Assembly (NCBI RefSeq): GCF_035984545.1
Contig: NZ_JAXCHP010000001.1
Location: forward strand, 124,001 to 188,000
Length of the DNA: 64,000 nucleotides
Reading direction: 5' to 3'
Source of the DNA: Cryobacterium sp. GrIS_2_6
GTDB taxonomy: Bacteria; Actinomycetota; Actinomycetes; Actinomycetales; Microbacteriaceae
Shown piece by piece: positions 48,916 to 56,626 of the stretch. The notes below the pieces were generated by a model, which was not told the origin of the DNA, searched no databases, and saw only the letters and a list, made by a program, of their open reading frames with translations. Position 1 is the stretch's first letter; each line of letters begins with the position of its first letter. The position numbers were made by a program, and so were the translations under genes.

Positions 48916-49962
48916 ATGCCGCGCGCACTGCTGACCACTCGGGAATCCGTTGCCGGGAGCGACAGCCTCGCTGTCGACCCGGACGACATCGTCGCTGTGC
49001 CGTTGCGGCATCCGTGGCGGTGGATCATCGCCGTCTTCCTGCTGATCGGGTTCGTCTGCCTCGGCATTTCGCTGTGGCAGAACCAGAACGTGGATCACCC
49101 GACCATCTCCGAGTTCATCTTCAACCCGCGCATCCTGAGCGGGGTTGTGCTGACCATCATGCTCACGGTCGTCGCGATGCTGGTGTCGACAGTGCTGGGG
49201 GTGCTGCTGGCCATCATGCGGCTCTCCAGCAATCCGGTGATGAACATCCTGGCCTGGCTGTACGTGTGGGCGTTCCGCGGCACACCGCTCCTGATCCAGA
49301 TCGTGTTCTGGGGCTACCTGGGCCTGCTCTACGCGCAGATCTCGGTGGGCATCCCGTTCACTGACTTCACGATCTTCGCCATGGACACCAACACTCTCAT
49401 CCCCGCGCTCACGGCCGGGCTGCTCGCCCTTACCCTCAACCAGGCCGCGTACTCGGCGGAGATCGTGCGCTCGGGGATGCTCTCGGTGGACGAGGGCCAG
49501 TACGAGGCGGCCTACTCCGTGGGCATGAGCCCGGTGTTCACTCTGTTCAAGGTGGTGTTGCCGCAGGCGATGCGGGTCATCATCCCTCCGATGGGCAACG
49601 AGACGATCTCGATGCTCAAGAACACCTCGCTGCTCTCGGTGATCGCGGTTCTCGAGCTGTACACGGTCGCGACGCAGATCTCCTCGCAGAACCTCCGCCA
49701 GGTGGAGCTGCTCGTCGTGGTGAGCTGCTGGTACCTGTTCCTCACCTCGGTGCTCTCCATCCCGCAGTACTACCTCGAGCGCTACTACGGGCGCGGCACT
49801 GCGAGAAGCCTGCCGCCGACCCCGTTCCAGCGGGTGCGCGCCTTGCTCCGCAGCAACCATGCGTTCGGTCGCGCACGAGCCCTCGGCGTTGATCGCAGTC
49901 ACGGCAGCAGCCGCGGCAATCAGACAATCGACCGCGCGACGCACAGACAGGATGCCTCATGA
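48916..49962 (+). CDS. Amino-acid ABC transporter permease
   Basis: A 348-residue HisMQ-type permease. It has a long N-terminal cytoplasmic segment (about 35 residues), then five or six helices and the EAA coupling loop (EGQYEAAYSVGMSPVFTLFK). RGTPLLIQIVFWGYLGLLYA is the conserved N-terminal permease segment. The last 65 residues are a basic cytoplasmic tail with no helix. ATG at 48916 is preferred; an in-frame start at 48880 would lie inside the binding-protein gene. One permease gene suggests a homodimer in the complex. Confidence 0.88.
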   Translation: MPRALLTTRESVAGSDSLAVDPDDIVAVPLRHPWRWIIAVFLLIGFVCLGISLWQNQNVDHPTISEFIFNPRILSGVVLTIMLTVVAMLVSTVLGVLLAIMRLSSNPVMNILAWLYVWAFRGTPLLIQIVFWGYLGLLYAQISVGIPFTDFTIFAMDTNTLIPALTAGLLALTLNQAAYSAEIVRSGMLSVDEGQYEAAYSVGMSPVFTLFKVVLPQAMRVIIPPMGNETISMLKNTSLLSVIAVLELYTVATQISSQNLRQVELLVVVSCWYLFLTSVLSIPQYYLERYYGRGTARSLPPTPFQRVRALLRSNHAFGRARALGVDRSHGSSRGNQTIDRATHRQDAS

Positions 49963-50771
49963 CCGACACCGTCTACGCTCAGGTCGATCCCGGTGCACTT
50001 AACAGTCCCGTCGAGCCGCTGCTCAGCGCCCTCAAGGTGCGCAAGAGTTACGGCGGCGTCGAAGTGCTCAAGGGAATCTCGCTGAGCGTCAATCCCGGCC
50101 AGGTGATGTGCCTTCTCGGTCCCTCCGGTTCGGGCAAATCCACGTTCCTGCGCTGCATCAACCACTTGGAACGCATCGACGGCGGCCGCATCTCCGTCAA
50201 CGGTGAACTCGTCGGCTACGCCCAGCGCCGGGACCGCATCTTTGAGATGAACCCGCGCGAGGTAGCGAGGCAGCGCCGGGGGATCGGCATGGTCTTCCAA
50301 CGGTTCAACCTGTTTCCGCACATGACCGCCCTCGAGAACATCACGGCTGCGCCGGTCGGTGTGCGCAGACTGCCCCGGCAGGCCGCGCTCACCCGTGGGC
50401 TCGAGCTGCTGGACCGGGTCGGCCTGGCCGACCTCGCGCAGTCCTATCCGGCACAGCTCTCCGGCGGACAGCAGCAGCGAGTGGCGATCGCGCGGGCGCT
50501 CGCCATGGACCCCAAGCTGCTCCTCTTCGACGAGCCCACGAGCGCCCTCGACCCTGAACTGGTCGGCGACGTGCTCGATGTGATGCGCACCCTCGCCGCG
50601 GACGGGATGACCATGGTCGTCGTCACCCACGAGATCGGCTTCGCCCGCGGCGCCGCCGACGTGGTCGTGTTCATGGACGGGGGCGTGGTCGTGGAGTCGG
50701 GTCCTCCCGGCGAGGTGCTCGACAACCCGCAGAGCCCGCGCACGAAAGCCTTCCTCGACAGCGTGATGTAG
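49959..50771 (+). CDS. Amino-acid ABC transporter ATP-binding protein
   Basis: A 270-residue GlnQ/HisP-type ATPase. Walker A is GPSGSGKSTF, the Q-loop is near VFQRFNLFPHMTALENITAA, the signature LSGGQQQRVAIARAL, Walker B LLLFDEPTSALDP and the H-loop VVVTHEIGFARGAA. It is the last gene of the operon GNAT-racemase-SBP-permease-ATPase and overlaps the permease by 4 bases (ATGA). A small GC palindrome (ccgtccggacgg) follows. Confidence 0.94.
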   Translation: MTDTVYAQVDPGALNSPVEPLLSALKVRKSYGGVEVLKGISLSVNPGQVMCLLGPSGSGKSTFLRCINHLERIDGGRISVNGELVGYAQRRDRIFEMNPREVARQRRGIGMVFQRFNLFPHMTALENITAAPVGVRRLPRQAALTRGLELLDRVGLADLAQSYPAQLSGGQQQRVAIARALAMDPKLLLFDEPTSALDPELVGDVLDVMRTLAADGMTMVVVTHEIGFARGAADVVVFMDGGVVVESGPPGEVLDNPQSPRTKAFLDSVM

Positions 50772-50838
50772 CCAGCCGCCCCATCCCGCCCCCGACCACC
50801 GAAGTCCGCCGTCCGGACGGTAGCAGCCGGGCTCGGGC

Positions 50839-51177
50839 TCAGGTCAGGGCGGCCAGGGCAAGGAGGGCGAGTGCCGCAGTGCTGGTGGCCAGGCGGGCGA
50901 GGTTCCAGCGGCTCCACGGGGTCTCGAAGGCGACCCGAGCCTGCCGGTGCTCGGAATCCTCACCGCGGCCAGGGGATCGGTGTGTCGGGCGGTACCGCCA
51001 GCTCTGCATGATGCGGTGACCGGGGTCGAGAACGAGAGTCTGTCCGGTGATGTACCCGTCCCAGGCCTTGTCGTCGCCGCCGACGCGGGCGTCGATACTC
51101 GCATCCGTGCCGGTCATCGCTGTATCACCGGTGCTGCTGAGCCAGGTCTCATACACCCGCTCGGGGCTCGCCCGCAC
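50839..51177 (-). pseudogene. Broken SRPBCC (AHSA1) gene joined to a DUF1772-like tail
   Basis: The first 62 codons read as the N-terminal part of an AHSA1/SRPBCC protein (SPERVYETWLSSTGDTAMTG, SIDARVGGDDKAWDGYITGQ, LDPGHRIMQSWR), but the first 8-10 residues of the family are missing and the region before the GTG has in-frame stops. After residue 62 the sequence changes abruptly to an Arg/Ala-rich part ending VAFETPWSRWNLARLATST and a hydrophobic helix, which resembles the C-terminus of DUF1772 membrane proteins. The two halves suggest a deletion that fused two neighbours. Not expected to be functional. Confidence 0.5.
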
Positions 51178-51279
51178 GATCGCGGACAGTCCGAACCCGG
51201 TCAGGGGTCAGGCTCATTCGGTAGGCTGCGTCCCAGCTGATGACGCCGCCTTCCACCGCACGACGCGTATCCGCCGGTG

Positions 51280-52299
51280 CTACGCTGCGCTAGGCACTCG
51301 CACGGTGAGGCTGCCCGGGTCGATCCAGGTCTTCAGGGCGACCGCCTTGCCGAATTCGTCGCCGTCGAGCTCGATCTCCTCCGGCCGGTGCAGGCGCAGG
51401 ACGAGCTCGGTTCCGGTCGCGTAGTTGAGGGCGTCGACGTCCTTCGTCCTCAACCGGTGCCCGAGCGGGGTGCGGCTGAGCACCCCGTTCTCCCAGATCA
51501 CCTTGGAGACGATTTGCACCCAGCCGAGCACTCCCTTCGGCTTGAGCACGACGATGTCGAAGTGCCCGTCGTCGACGACCGCGTCGGGCAGCAACACGAT
51601 CTCGGCGGGAAGCAGGCCGCAATTGCCGACCATGATCGTGTGGGCCCGCATGGACTGCGCGGGCTGTTTGTCGAGGCTGTACCGGAAGTGCAGGTCGTTC
51701 CGGTCCTGCCCCACGGCGACCATGGCCTTCACATAAGCGAGCCAACCGACCTTCGCCTTCAGATCGTCGTCGGTGTTGGCGAGCATCTTTGCGTCCAGAC
51801 CGAGTCCGGCCATCACCAGGTAGGCGTGCCGGTCGATCCTTCGGTCGGCGCGTTCGATGTCGATCATGCCCATGTCGATCACGCGGTCGGTCCCGGTGAA
51901 CGCGGAGCGGATCGACCCGTCGAGGTCGTCGAGGGCGAGCTTCAGGTTGCGGGCGAGCAGGTTCCCGGTGCCAGAGGGAAGCAGCGCGAGTGCGCACACA
52001 GTGCCGTGCACGATCTCGGCGACCGCGCGAACAGTGCCGTCGCCGCCGGCCACAACGATGACGGATGCCCCCGCCTCGATCGCCTGCCGGGCCGCACCCT
52101 GTCCCGGGTCGTCTTTCGACGTCTCGAACCAGAGTGTTTCCGGCCAGCCCGCGGCGGACTCTTCGGTCGCGACGGAGGCCTTGAGCGCGGGAAGGTCGAC
52201 CTTGATCGGGTTGTAGACGACCGCGGCCAGGCGGGTCCGGGCCTCCGGGGCGGTTCCGTTTCCGGTCGCGTCGGGATCCGTTAGCTCTGTGTTGGTCAT
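51280..52299 (-). CDS. Diacylglycerol kinase catalytic-domain (lipid kinase) protein
   Basis: A 339-residue DAGK/YegS-type kinase. The nucleotide-binding motif is VVAGGDGTVRAVA (about 83-95) with PSGTGNLLARNL downstream, then a beta-sandwich C-terminal domain. The family phosphorylates diacylglycerol or sphingosine-like lipids. It is monocistronic and divergent from the wax ester synthase gene, which also handles diacylglycerol, so the pair may belong to lipid metabolism. It starts MTNTELTDPDATGNGTAPEA with a GGAGGATGCC ribosome region upstream. Confidence 0.88.
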   Translation of the reverse strand: MTNTELTDPDATGNGTAPEARTRLAAVVYNPIKVDLPALKASVATEESAAGWPETLWFETSKDDPGQGAARQAIEAGASVIVVAGGDGTVRAVAEIVHGTVCALALLPSGTGNLLARNLKLALDDLDGSIRSAFTGTDRVIDMGMIDIERADRRIDRHAYLVMAGLGLDAKMLANTDDDLKAKVGWLAYVKAMVAVGQDRNDLHFRYSLDKQPAQSMRAHTIMVGNCGLLPAEIVLLPDAVVDDGHFDIVVLKPKGVLGWVQIVSKVIWENGVLSRTPLGHRLRTKDVDALNYATGTELVLRLHRPEEIELDGDEFGKAVALKTWIDPGSLTVRVPSAA

Positions 52300-52475
52300 G
52301 GGGCATCCTCCGGGTTCTGTGCGGGAAGCCTAGCGCCCCGCAGGCTCGGCAGTCACCGTCGTGCGACATTCGTCACCGGTAAGACGGTTCTGGGGCGGAA
52401 TTGTCACGCCGATCGGCCAGATTGTTCGCGACCTTGGTTCAGCACACCCGTTCCCCGCGGGTATAGCGTGGCGCT

Positions 52476-53945
52476 ATGCCCACCCTGCCGCCCATCGATC
52501 GGGTCAGCGTGGACGACCTGATGTCGCTCGCCACCGAGCGTGGCTCCTCGCCCATGCAGGTCGGAGCGGTGCTCTTCCTCGACAGTCGTTCGGGCCTCGA
52601 CCCCGAGGCAGCCCTCCGCGTGCTCGCCGACCGCATCCGCCAGGTGCCGCGGCTGCGGCAACGACTGGTCGACGTGCCCAGGGGATGCGGCCGCCCGGCC
52701 TGGGTCGACGACCCCGCCTTCGACGTGTCCTCGCGAGTGTGCCCGGCGCCCGGGGGAGAGGCGGCGGTCCTCGACATCGCCGCGGGGCTGCTCGGCACGC
52801 GGCTGTCGCGTTCCCGACCGCTCTGGGTCGCGGTGCTCGTGACCGGCGTCGGTGGGGGTGCGCCGGGTGCGGAGCTCGCGCCGGGTTCGCTCGGTTCGGC
52901 TGGCTCGCCGGATTCCTTGGGTACTTTCGGTGCGCGGGATGCCCCGGTTGCCTCACCGGACGACCGCGCCGCGCTCATCATCGTGTTCCACCACGTGCTC
53001 GCAGACGGGATGGGCGGCCTCGCCGTGATGGCGAGCCTCGTCGACCGCCCCGCGGAATCCCTGCCGCGAAAGCGGGTGAATCGTCGGTCTGGAGTGCCCA
53101 TAACGACGATTCACCCGCTTTCGCGAAAGGGTTCTGGTGGGATGCCGTCGGTCGGGGCGCTCGCGCGCGACGCGTGGGCGGGCAGGGTTCGCGCGGTGCC
53201 GCACCTCCCGGCGACCCTGGCGCGCGCGGTCGGCGGCCTCCTCGCGTTGCGCGGATCGATCGGCGCCCCGCGCCTGGCCCGCACCTCGCTCAACGTACCG
53301 ACCGGGCCGCGGCGGCGCTTCGTGTCGATCCGGCTCGACCTGGCGGAGGTCCTCACGGCCGGCCACGCGCACCACGCCACCGTCAACGACGTCGTGCTTA
53401 CGGCGATCGGCGGCGCGCTGCACCGACTGCTCGATCAGCGCGGCGAGCGGCAGGAGACCTTCGTGTTGTCGGTGCCGTTCTCGGGTCGGCGCCAGGCTGC
53501 CGCGGGCGAACTGGGGAACCAGAGCGGGGTGATTCCGATCCTCGTGCCCGGTGTCGGGCATCCGTTCACCCGGCTGGATGCTGTCGCCACCGCCACGAAG
53601 ACGGCGAAACTCGCCCCCGCGGGTGCGTCGACGGCGTTGCTCGGGCCGTTCTTCCGGCTGCTCGCGCGGCTCGGCCTGTTCCAGCGGTTCATCAGCCGGC
53701 AGCGGAGGATCCACACCTTCGTGACCAACCTGCGCGGGCCGGGGGAGCCGCTCGCGATATTCGGGTGCCCGGTCACCGGCCTCGTGCCCCTGACCGGCCC
53801 CACCGGAAACGTGACGGTGTCGTTCGCCGTGCTCTCCTACGCAGGCGGCCTCGAGGTAACCCTCGCCGCCGACCCGGACACCTGCCCCGACCTTGACGCC
53901 CTCCGCGCGCTCCTCGAGCACGAGTTCGCCGCCCTGCTGTCCTGA
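52476..53945 (+). CDS. Wax ester synthase / diacylglycerol acyltransferase (WS/DGAT)
   Basis: A 489-residue acyltransferase with the active-site motif HHVLADG at about 172-178 (HHxxxDG) and the C-terminal conserved region NDVVLTAIGGALHRLLDQRG. It makes wax esters or triacylglycerol from acyl-CoA. Two segments interrupt the usual chain: a Gly/Ser-rich insert at about 128-165, and an in-frame 60-bp palindromic element (P2) that encodes PRKRVNRRSGVPITTIHPLS in the linker between the two halves. Whether the enzyme tolerates that insertion is unknown. GTG/ATG alternatives were not needed; the ATG at 52476 has only a weak upstream site. Confidence 0.85.
   Translation: MPTLPPIDRVSVDDLMSLATERGSSPMQVGAVLFLDSRSGLDPEAALRVLADRIRQVPRLRQRLVDVPRGCGRPAWVDDPAFDVSSRVCPAPGGEAAVLDIAAGLLGTRLSRSRPLWVAVLVTGVGGGAPGAELAPGSLGSAGSPDSLGTFGARDAPVASPDDRAALIIVFHHVLADGMGGLAVMASLVDRPAESLPRKRVNRRSGVPITTIHPLSRKGSGGMPSVGALARDAWAGRVRAVPHLPATLARAVGGLLALRGSIGAPRLARTSLNVPTGPRRRFVSIRLDLAEVLTAGHAHHATVNDVVLTAIGGALHRLLDQRGERQETFVLSVPFSGRRQAAAGELGNQSGVIPILVPGVGHPFTRLDAVATATKTAKLAPAGASTALLGPFFRLLARLGLFQRFISRQRRIHTFVTNLRGPGEPLAIFGCPVTGLVPLTGPTGNVTVSFAVLSYAGGLEVTLAADPDTCPDLDALRALLEHEFAALLS
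53065..53125. repeat. Palindromic element P2 inside the WS/DGAT gene
   Basis: Two perfect 22-bp arms: 53065-53086 begins cgcgaaagcgggtgaatcgt and 53104-53125 begins cgacgattcacccgctttcg, its exact complement. The loop is 17 bp. It is in frame and contains no stop codon in the gene's frame. Confidence 0.8.
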
Positions 53946-53968
53946 GTTTGACGGGAAGCTAGTCGGCG

Positions 53969-53997
53969 CCCAGAATGGAACTAAGTTCCATTTTGGG
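53969..53997. promoter_or_regulatory. IclR-type palindromic operator upstream of kduI
   Basis: The 29-bp near-perfect palindrome has 14-bp arms matching at 13 positions; its core is TGGAAC-TAA-GTTCCA, the classic IclR-family half-site. It lies 24-52 bases before the kduI start, so the IclR gene in the same operon probably autoregulates. Confidence 0.75.
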
Positions 53998-54020
53998 GCC
54001 GTGAAGCGCAAGGAGTCTCC

Positions 54021-54869
54021 GTGCAGATCCGCAATGCCACCAGCCCGACCGAAGTCCGGGGAATGACGACCGCCGAGCTGCGCGAACGCTTCCTCGTCAC
54101 CGACCTCTTCGTCGACGACGAGTTGCGCGCCGTCTACTCCCACGAAGACCGGGTCATCCTCGTCGGGGTCAGCCCCGTTACGGCCCCGCTCACCCTCGAG
54201 AGCTTCCCGGAACTGCGGACCGACCACTTCTTCGAGCGCCGCGAGGCCGGGATCGTCAACGTCGGCGGATCCGGAACCGTTGTCGTCGACGGCGTGCCGT
54301 TCGCCCTCGGGCACGGATCGTGCCTGTACATCGGCCGCGGGGCATCCGTCGTCGAATTCATCTCGGACAGCGCGAGCGCCGCGCCCGAGACCGAAGACTC
54401 CGCCCGGTTCTACATCTTCTCGGCGCCGGCCCACACCGAATACCCGACCACGCTCGTGCCCGCGGGAACCGGCATCGTCCGCGAGCTCGGCGACCAGTCG
54501 ACCTCGAACCGCCGCACGCTCAACCAGTACATCCACGAGAACGGCGTGCGCAGCTGCCAGGTCGTGATGGGCGTGACGAGCCTGCACGAGGGCAGCATGT
54601 GGAACACCATGCCCGCGCACACCCACGACCGCCGCATGGAGGCCTACCTCTACTTCGACCTCCCCGAGGCCGCCCGCGTCGTGCACCTGATGGGCGAGCC
54701 GACCGAAACCCGCCACCTGATCGTCGCCAACCGCCAGGCGACCATCGCCCCGAGCTGGTCGATCCACTCCGGCGTCGGCACCTCGAACTACTCCTTCATC
54801 TGGGCCATGGCCGGCGAGAACCAGTCCTTCGACGACATGGACGCCGTGGACATCACCGCCGTTTCCTGA
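54021..54869 (+). CDS. kduI: 5-dehydro-4-deoxy-D-glucuronate isomerase
   Basis: A 282-residue cupin-fold isomerase that converts 5-keto-4-deoxyuronate to 2,5-diketo-3-deoxygluconate in pectin/oligouronide breakdown. Family sequence is clear along the protein: TDLFVDDELRAVYSHEDRVI, TDHFFERREAGIVNVGG, SNRRTLNQYIHENGVRSCQV and the zinc site PAHTHDRRMEAYLYF (His-x-His...Glu) with a further His in WSIHSGVGTSNYSFIW. GTG start with CAAGGAG eight bases upstream. It is first in kduI-iclR-kduD; the next gene starts inside its stop (TGATG). Confidence 0.95.
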   Translation: MQIRNATSPTEVRGMTTAELRERFLVTDLFVDDELRAVYSHEDRVILVGVSPVTAPLTLESFPELRTDHFFERREAGIVNVGGSGTVVVDGVPFALGHGSCLYIGRGASVVEFISDSASAAPETEDSARFYIFSAPAHTEYPTTLVPAGTGIVRELGDQSTSNRRTLNQYIHENGVRSCQVVMGVTSLHEGSMWNTMPAHTHDRRMEAYLYFDLPEAARVVHLMGEPTETRHLIVANRQATIAPSWSIHSGVGTSNYSFIWAMAGENQSFDDMDAVDITAVS

Positions 54870-55708
54870 TGACTGCTGACCTTGCCGGCGAGCGGATGCC
54901 GTCGGCCCCCGCCGCCGTCCAGGTCGCCACCCCTGCCGGCGCAGCCGAGCGCACCCTCATCGTGCTCGAGGCGGCCCTCGAGCATCCGCGGTTCTCGGAC
55001 GTCGTCGCCGCGACAGGCCTGCCCAAGGCCACCGTGCACCGCCTGCTCTCGACCCTCGTGACGCAGCGGTTCCTCGCGACCGACGCCGCCGGCAGCTATT
55101 TGCCGGGCCCGGCGATCCTGGCGATCGCCGGCCGCGCCCTCGCCGGCGTCGACATCTCCGCGATCGCCCAACCCTTCGTCGACGCCCTCGTCGCCACGGT
55201 GGACTGCACCGTGCACATCGGCTACATCGCCGGCGACTCGATCGTCTACGTGATGCGCAGCGACTCCCGCAAACCGTACACAATGCCGTCCCGCGTCGGC
55301 CGTGCCGCCCCGCTGCACACCACCGGCATCGGCAAGGTCATTCTCGCGAGCTACCCCGACGACACCGTCGACCGCATCATCGCGAGCGCCGGGCTCGCCC
55401 GTATCACGGATGCCTCGATCACCGACCCGGACGCCTTTCGCCGCGAGATCGCCGGAGTGCGTTCGCGCGGCACTGCCCGCGACCGCGGCGAGAACGTGCC
55501 CGGAATCGCCTGCATCGCGGCGCCGCTCTTCGACCACGCCGGAACCGTCCGCTACGGGCTCAGCGTGTCCACGCTGTCGATCGAGCACAGCGACGAGCAG
55601 ATCGAGGCGATGTCGGGCCCCCTGCTGAAGGCCGCGGCAGCCATCTCCCAGGCCCTCGGCTACCAGGGAAGCGCATTCGCGACCACACCGTTAGGAAACC
55701 ACTCATGA
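54869..55708 (+). CDS. IclR family transcriptional regulator
   Basis: A 279-residue regulator. N-terminal winged helix (RTLIVLEAALEHPRFSDVVA, ATGLPKATVHRLLSTLVTQR) and C-terminal IclR effector domain (IAQPFVDALVATVDCTVHIG, RVGRAAPLHTTGIGKVILAS). It sits between kduI and kduD, and the operon is preceded by a TGGAAC/GTTCCA palindrome, so autoregulation by a uronate-derived ligand (KDG-like) is likely. The start overlaps the kduI stop by one base. Stop overlaps kduD by ATGA. Confidence 0.93.
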   Translation: MTADLAGERMPSAPAAVQVATPAGAAERTLIVLEAALEHPRFSDVVAATGLPKATVHRLLSTLVTQRFLATDAAGSYLPGPAILAIAGRALAGVDISAIAQPFVDALVATVDCTVHIGYIAGDSIVYVMRSDSRKPYTMPSRVGRAAPLHTTGIGKVILASYPDDTVDRIIASAGLARITDASITDPDAFRREIAGVRSRGTARDRGENVPGIACIAAPLFDHAGTVRYGLSVSTLSIEHSDEQIEAMSGPLLKAAAAISQALGYQGSAFATTPLGNHS

Positions 55709-56472
55709 GTGTTCTGAACCTCTTCGACCTCAGCGGCAAGACCGCCGTCGTCACCGGCGCGAGCCGCGGCATCGGCTTCGCCATGGCCGTCGCCCTCGCC
55801 GAGGCCGGCGCGGACGTCGTCGGCGTATCGTCGAGGATGCCCGAGCACGGCAGCGCGATCGAGACCGCGGTCACCGCACTCGGGCGCCGGTTCACCGCAC
55901 TGTACGCCGACTTCGCCGACCGGGCCGCCGTCGCCGCGCTCGCCGCCGAGATCACCGCGCTGGGCCCGATCGACGTGCTCGTCAACAACGCGGGCACGAT
56001 CGCGCGCGCCCCCGCAGCCGAGCATTCGGACAAGATGTGGGACCGCGTCATCGCCGTCAACCTCTCGAGCCAGTTCGTGCTCAGCCGGGAGATCGGCCGG
56101 ACCATGATCGCGCAGGGCCGCGGAAAGATCATCTTCACCGCCTCGCTGCTGAGCTTCCAGGGCGGGCTCAACGTGCCCGCGTACACGGCTTCGAAGTCTG
56201 CGATCGCCGGACTCACCAAGGCACTCTCGAACGAGTGGGCGCCGCTCGGCGTCAACGTCAACGCGATCGCCCCCGGGTACTTCGCGACCGACAACACCCA
56301 GGCCCTCCAGGACGACGCCGGCCGGTCCGGGGCCATCCTCGAGCGGATCCCCGCCGCCCGCTGGGGCACCCCCGCCGACCTCACCGGAGCGACGGTCTTC
56401 CTCGCCTCCGCCGCCTCGGACTACGTGAACGGCATCATCCTCCCGGTCGACGGCGGCTGGCTCGGCCGCTGA
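55705..56472 (+). CDS. kduD: 2-deoxy-D-gluconate 3-dehydrogenase (KduD, SDR family)
   Basis: A 255-residue classical short-chain dehydrogenase with Rossmann motif TGASRGIG (about 18-25), NNAG, and the catalytic Ser...YxxxK (YTASK) region. It reduces 2,5-diketo-3-deoxygluconate to 2-keto-3-deoxygluconate, the step after KduI. Conserved KduD sequence includes FDLSGKTAVVTGASRGIGF and GGWLGR at the C-terminus. KdgK/KdgA are not in this window. It is the last gene of the operon and overlaps iclR by 4 bases. Confidence 0.92.
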   Translation: MSVLNLFDLSGKTAVVTGASRGIGFAMAVALAEAGADVVGVSSRMPEHGSAIETAVTALGRRFTALYADFADRAAVAALAAEITALGPIDVLVNNAGTIARAPAAEHSDKMWDRVIAVNLSSQFVLSREIGRTMIAQGRGKIIFTASLLSFQGGLNVPAYTASKSAIAGLTKALSNEWAPLGVNVNAIAPGYFATDNTQALQDDAGRSGAILERIPAARWGTPADLTGATVFLASAASDYVNGIILPVDGGWLGR

Positions 56473-56526
56473 CCCGCTCCCGCTCCCGCATCCGCTCCCG
56501 CATCCGCTCCCCGAATCGGGTCGCCA

Positions 56527-56600
56527 CCCTCCGCGAGAGTACACTTTTGGCCCTTCAAAACGGCTTGGGTTCAGGGGCCAAAAACGCACTCTCACGAGGG
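56527..56600. repeat. Palindromic element P3 between convergent genes
   Basis: The arms (cgcgagagtacacttttggc from 56532; gggccaaaaacgcactctca from 56575) match at 18 of 22 positions. All four mismatches become G-U pairs in a minus-strand RNA, so the hairpin is complete only when transcribed from the lacI-type gene side. It lies 54 bases after kduD and 26 after the regulator stop, so it may be the regulator's terminator or a mobile palindrome used as one. Confidence 0.7.
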
Positions 56601-56626
56601 CGGGCAAGGGCGGGCGGGGACAGGGG

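Noticed and set aside
50809..50820. Palindrome ccgtccggacgg as terminator of the amino-acid ABC operon
   Set aside because: Only 12 bp, no loop and no T-tract; too weak to call in DNA this rich in GC.
54134..54361. Other small frames within kduI and the sugar operon
   Set aside because: All overlap well-defined genes on the other strand or frame and have no independent ribosome site or family match.
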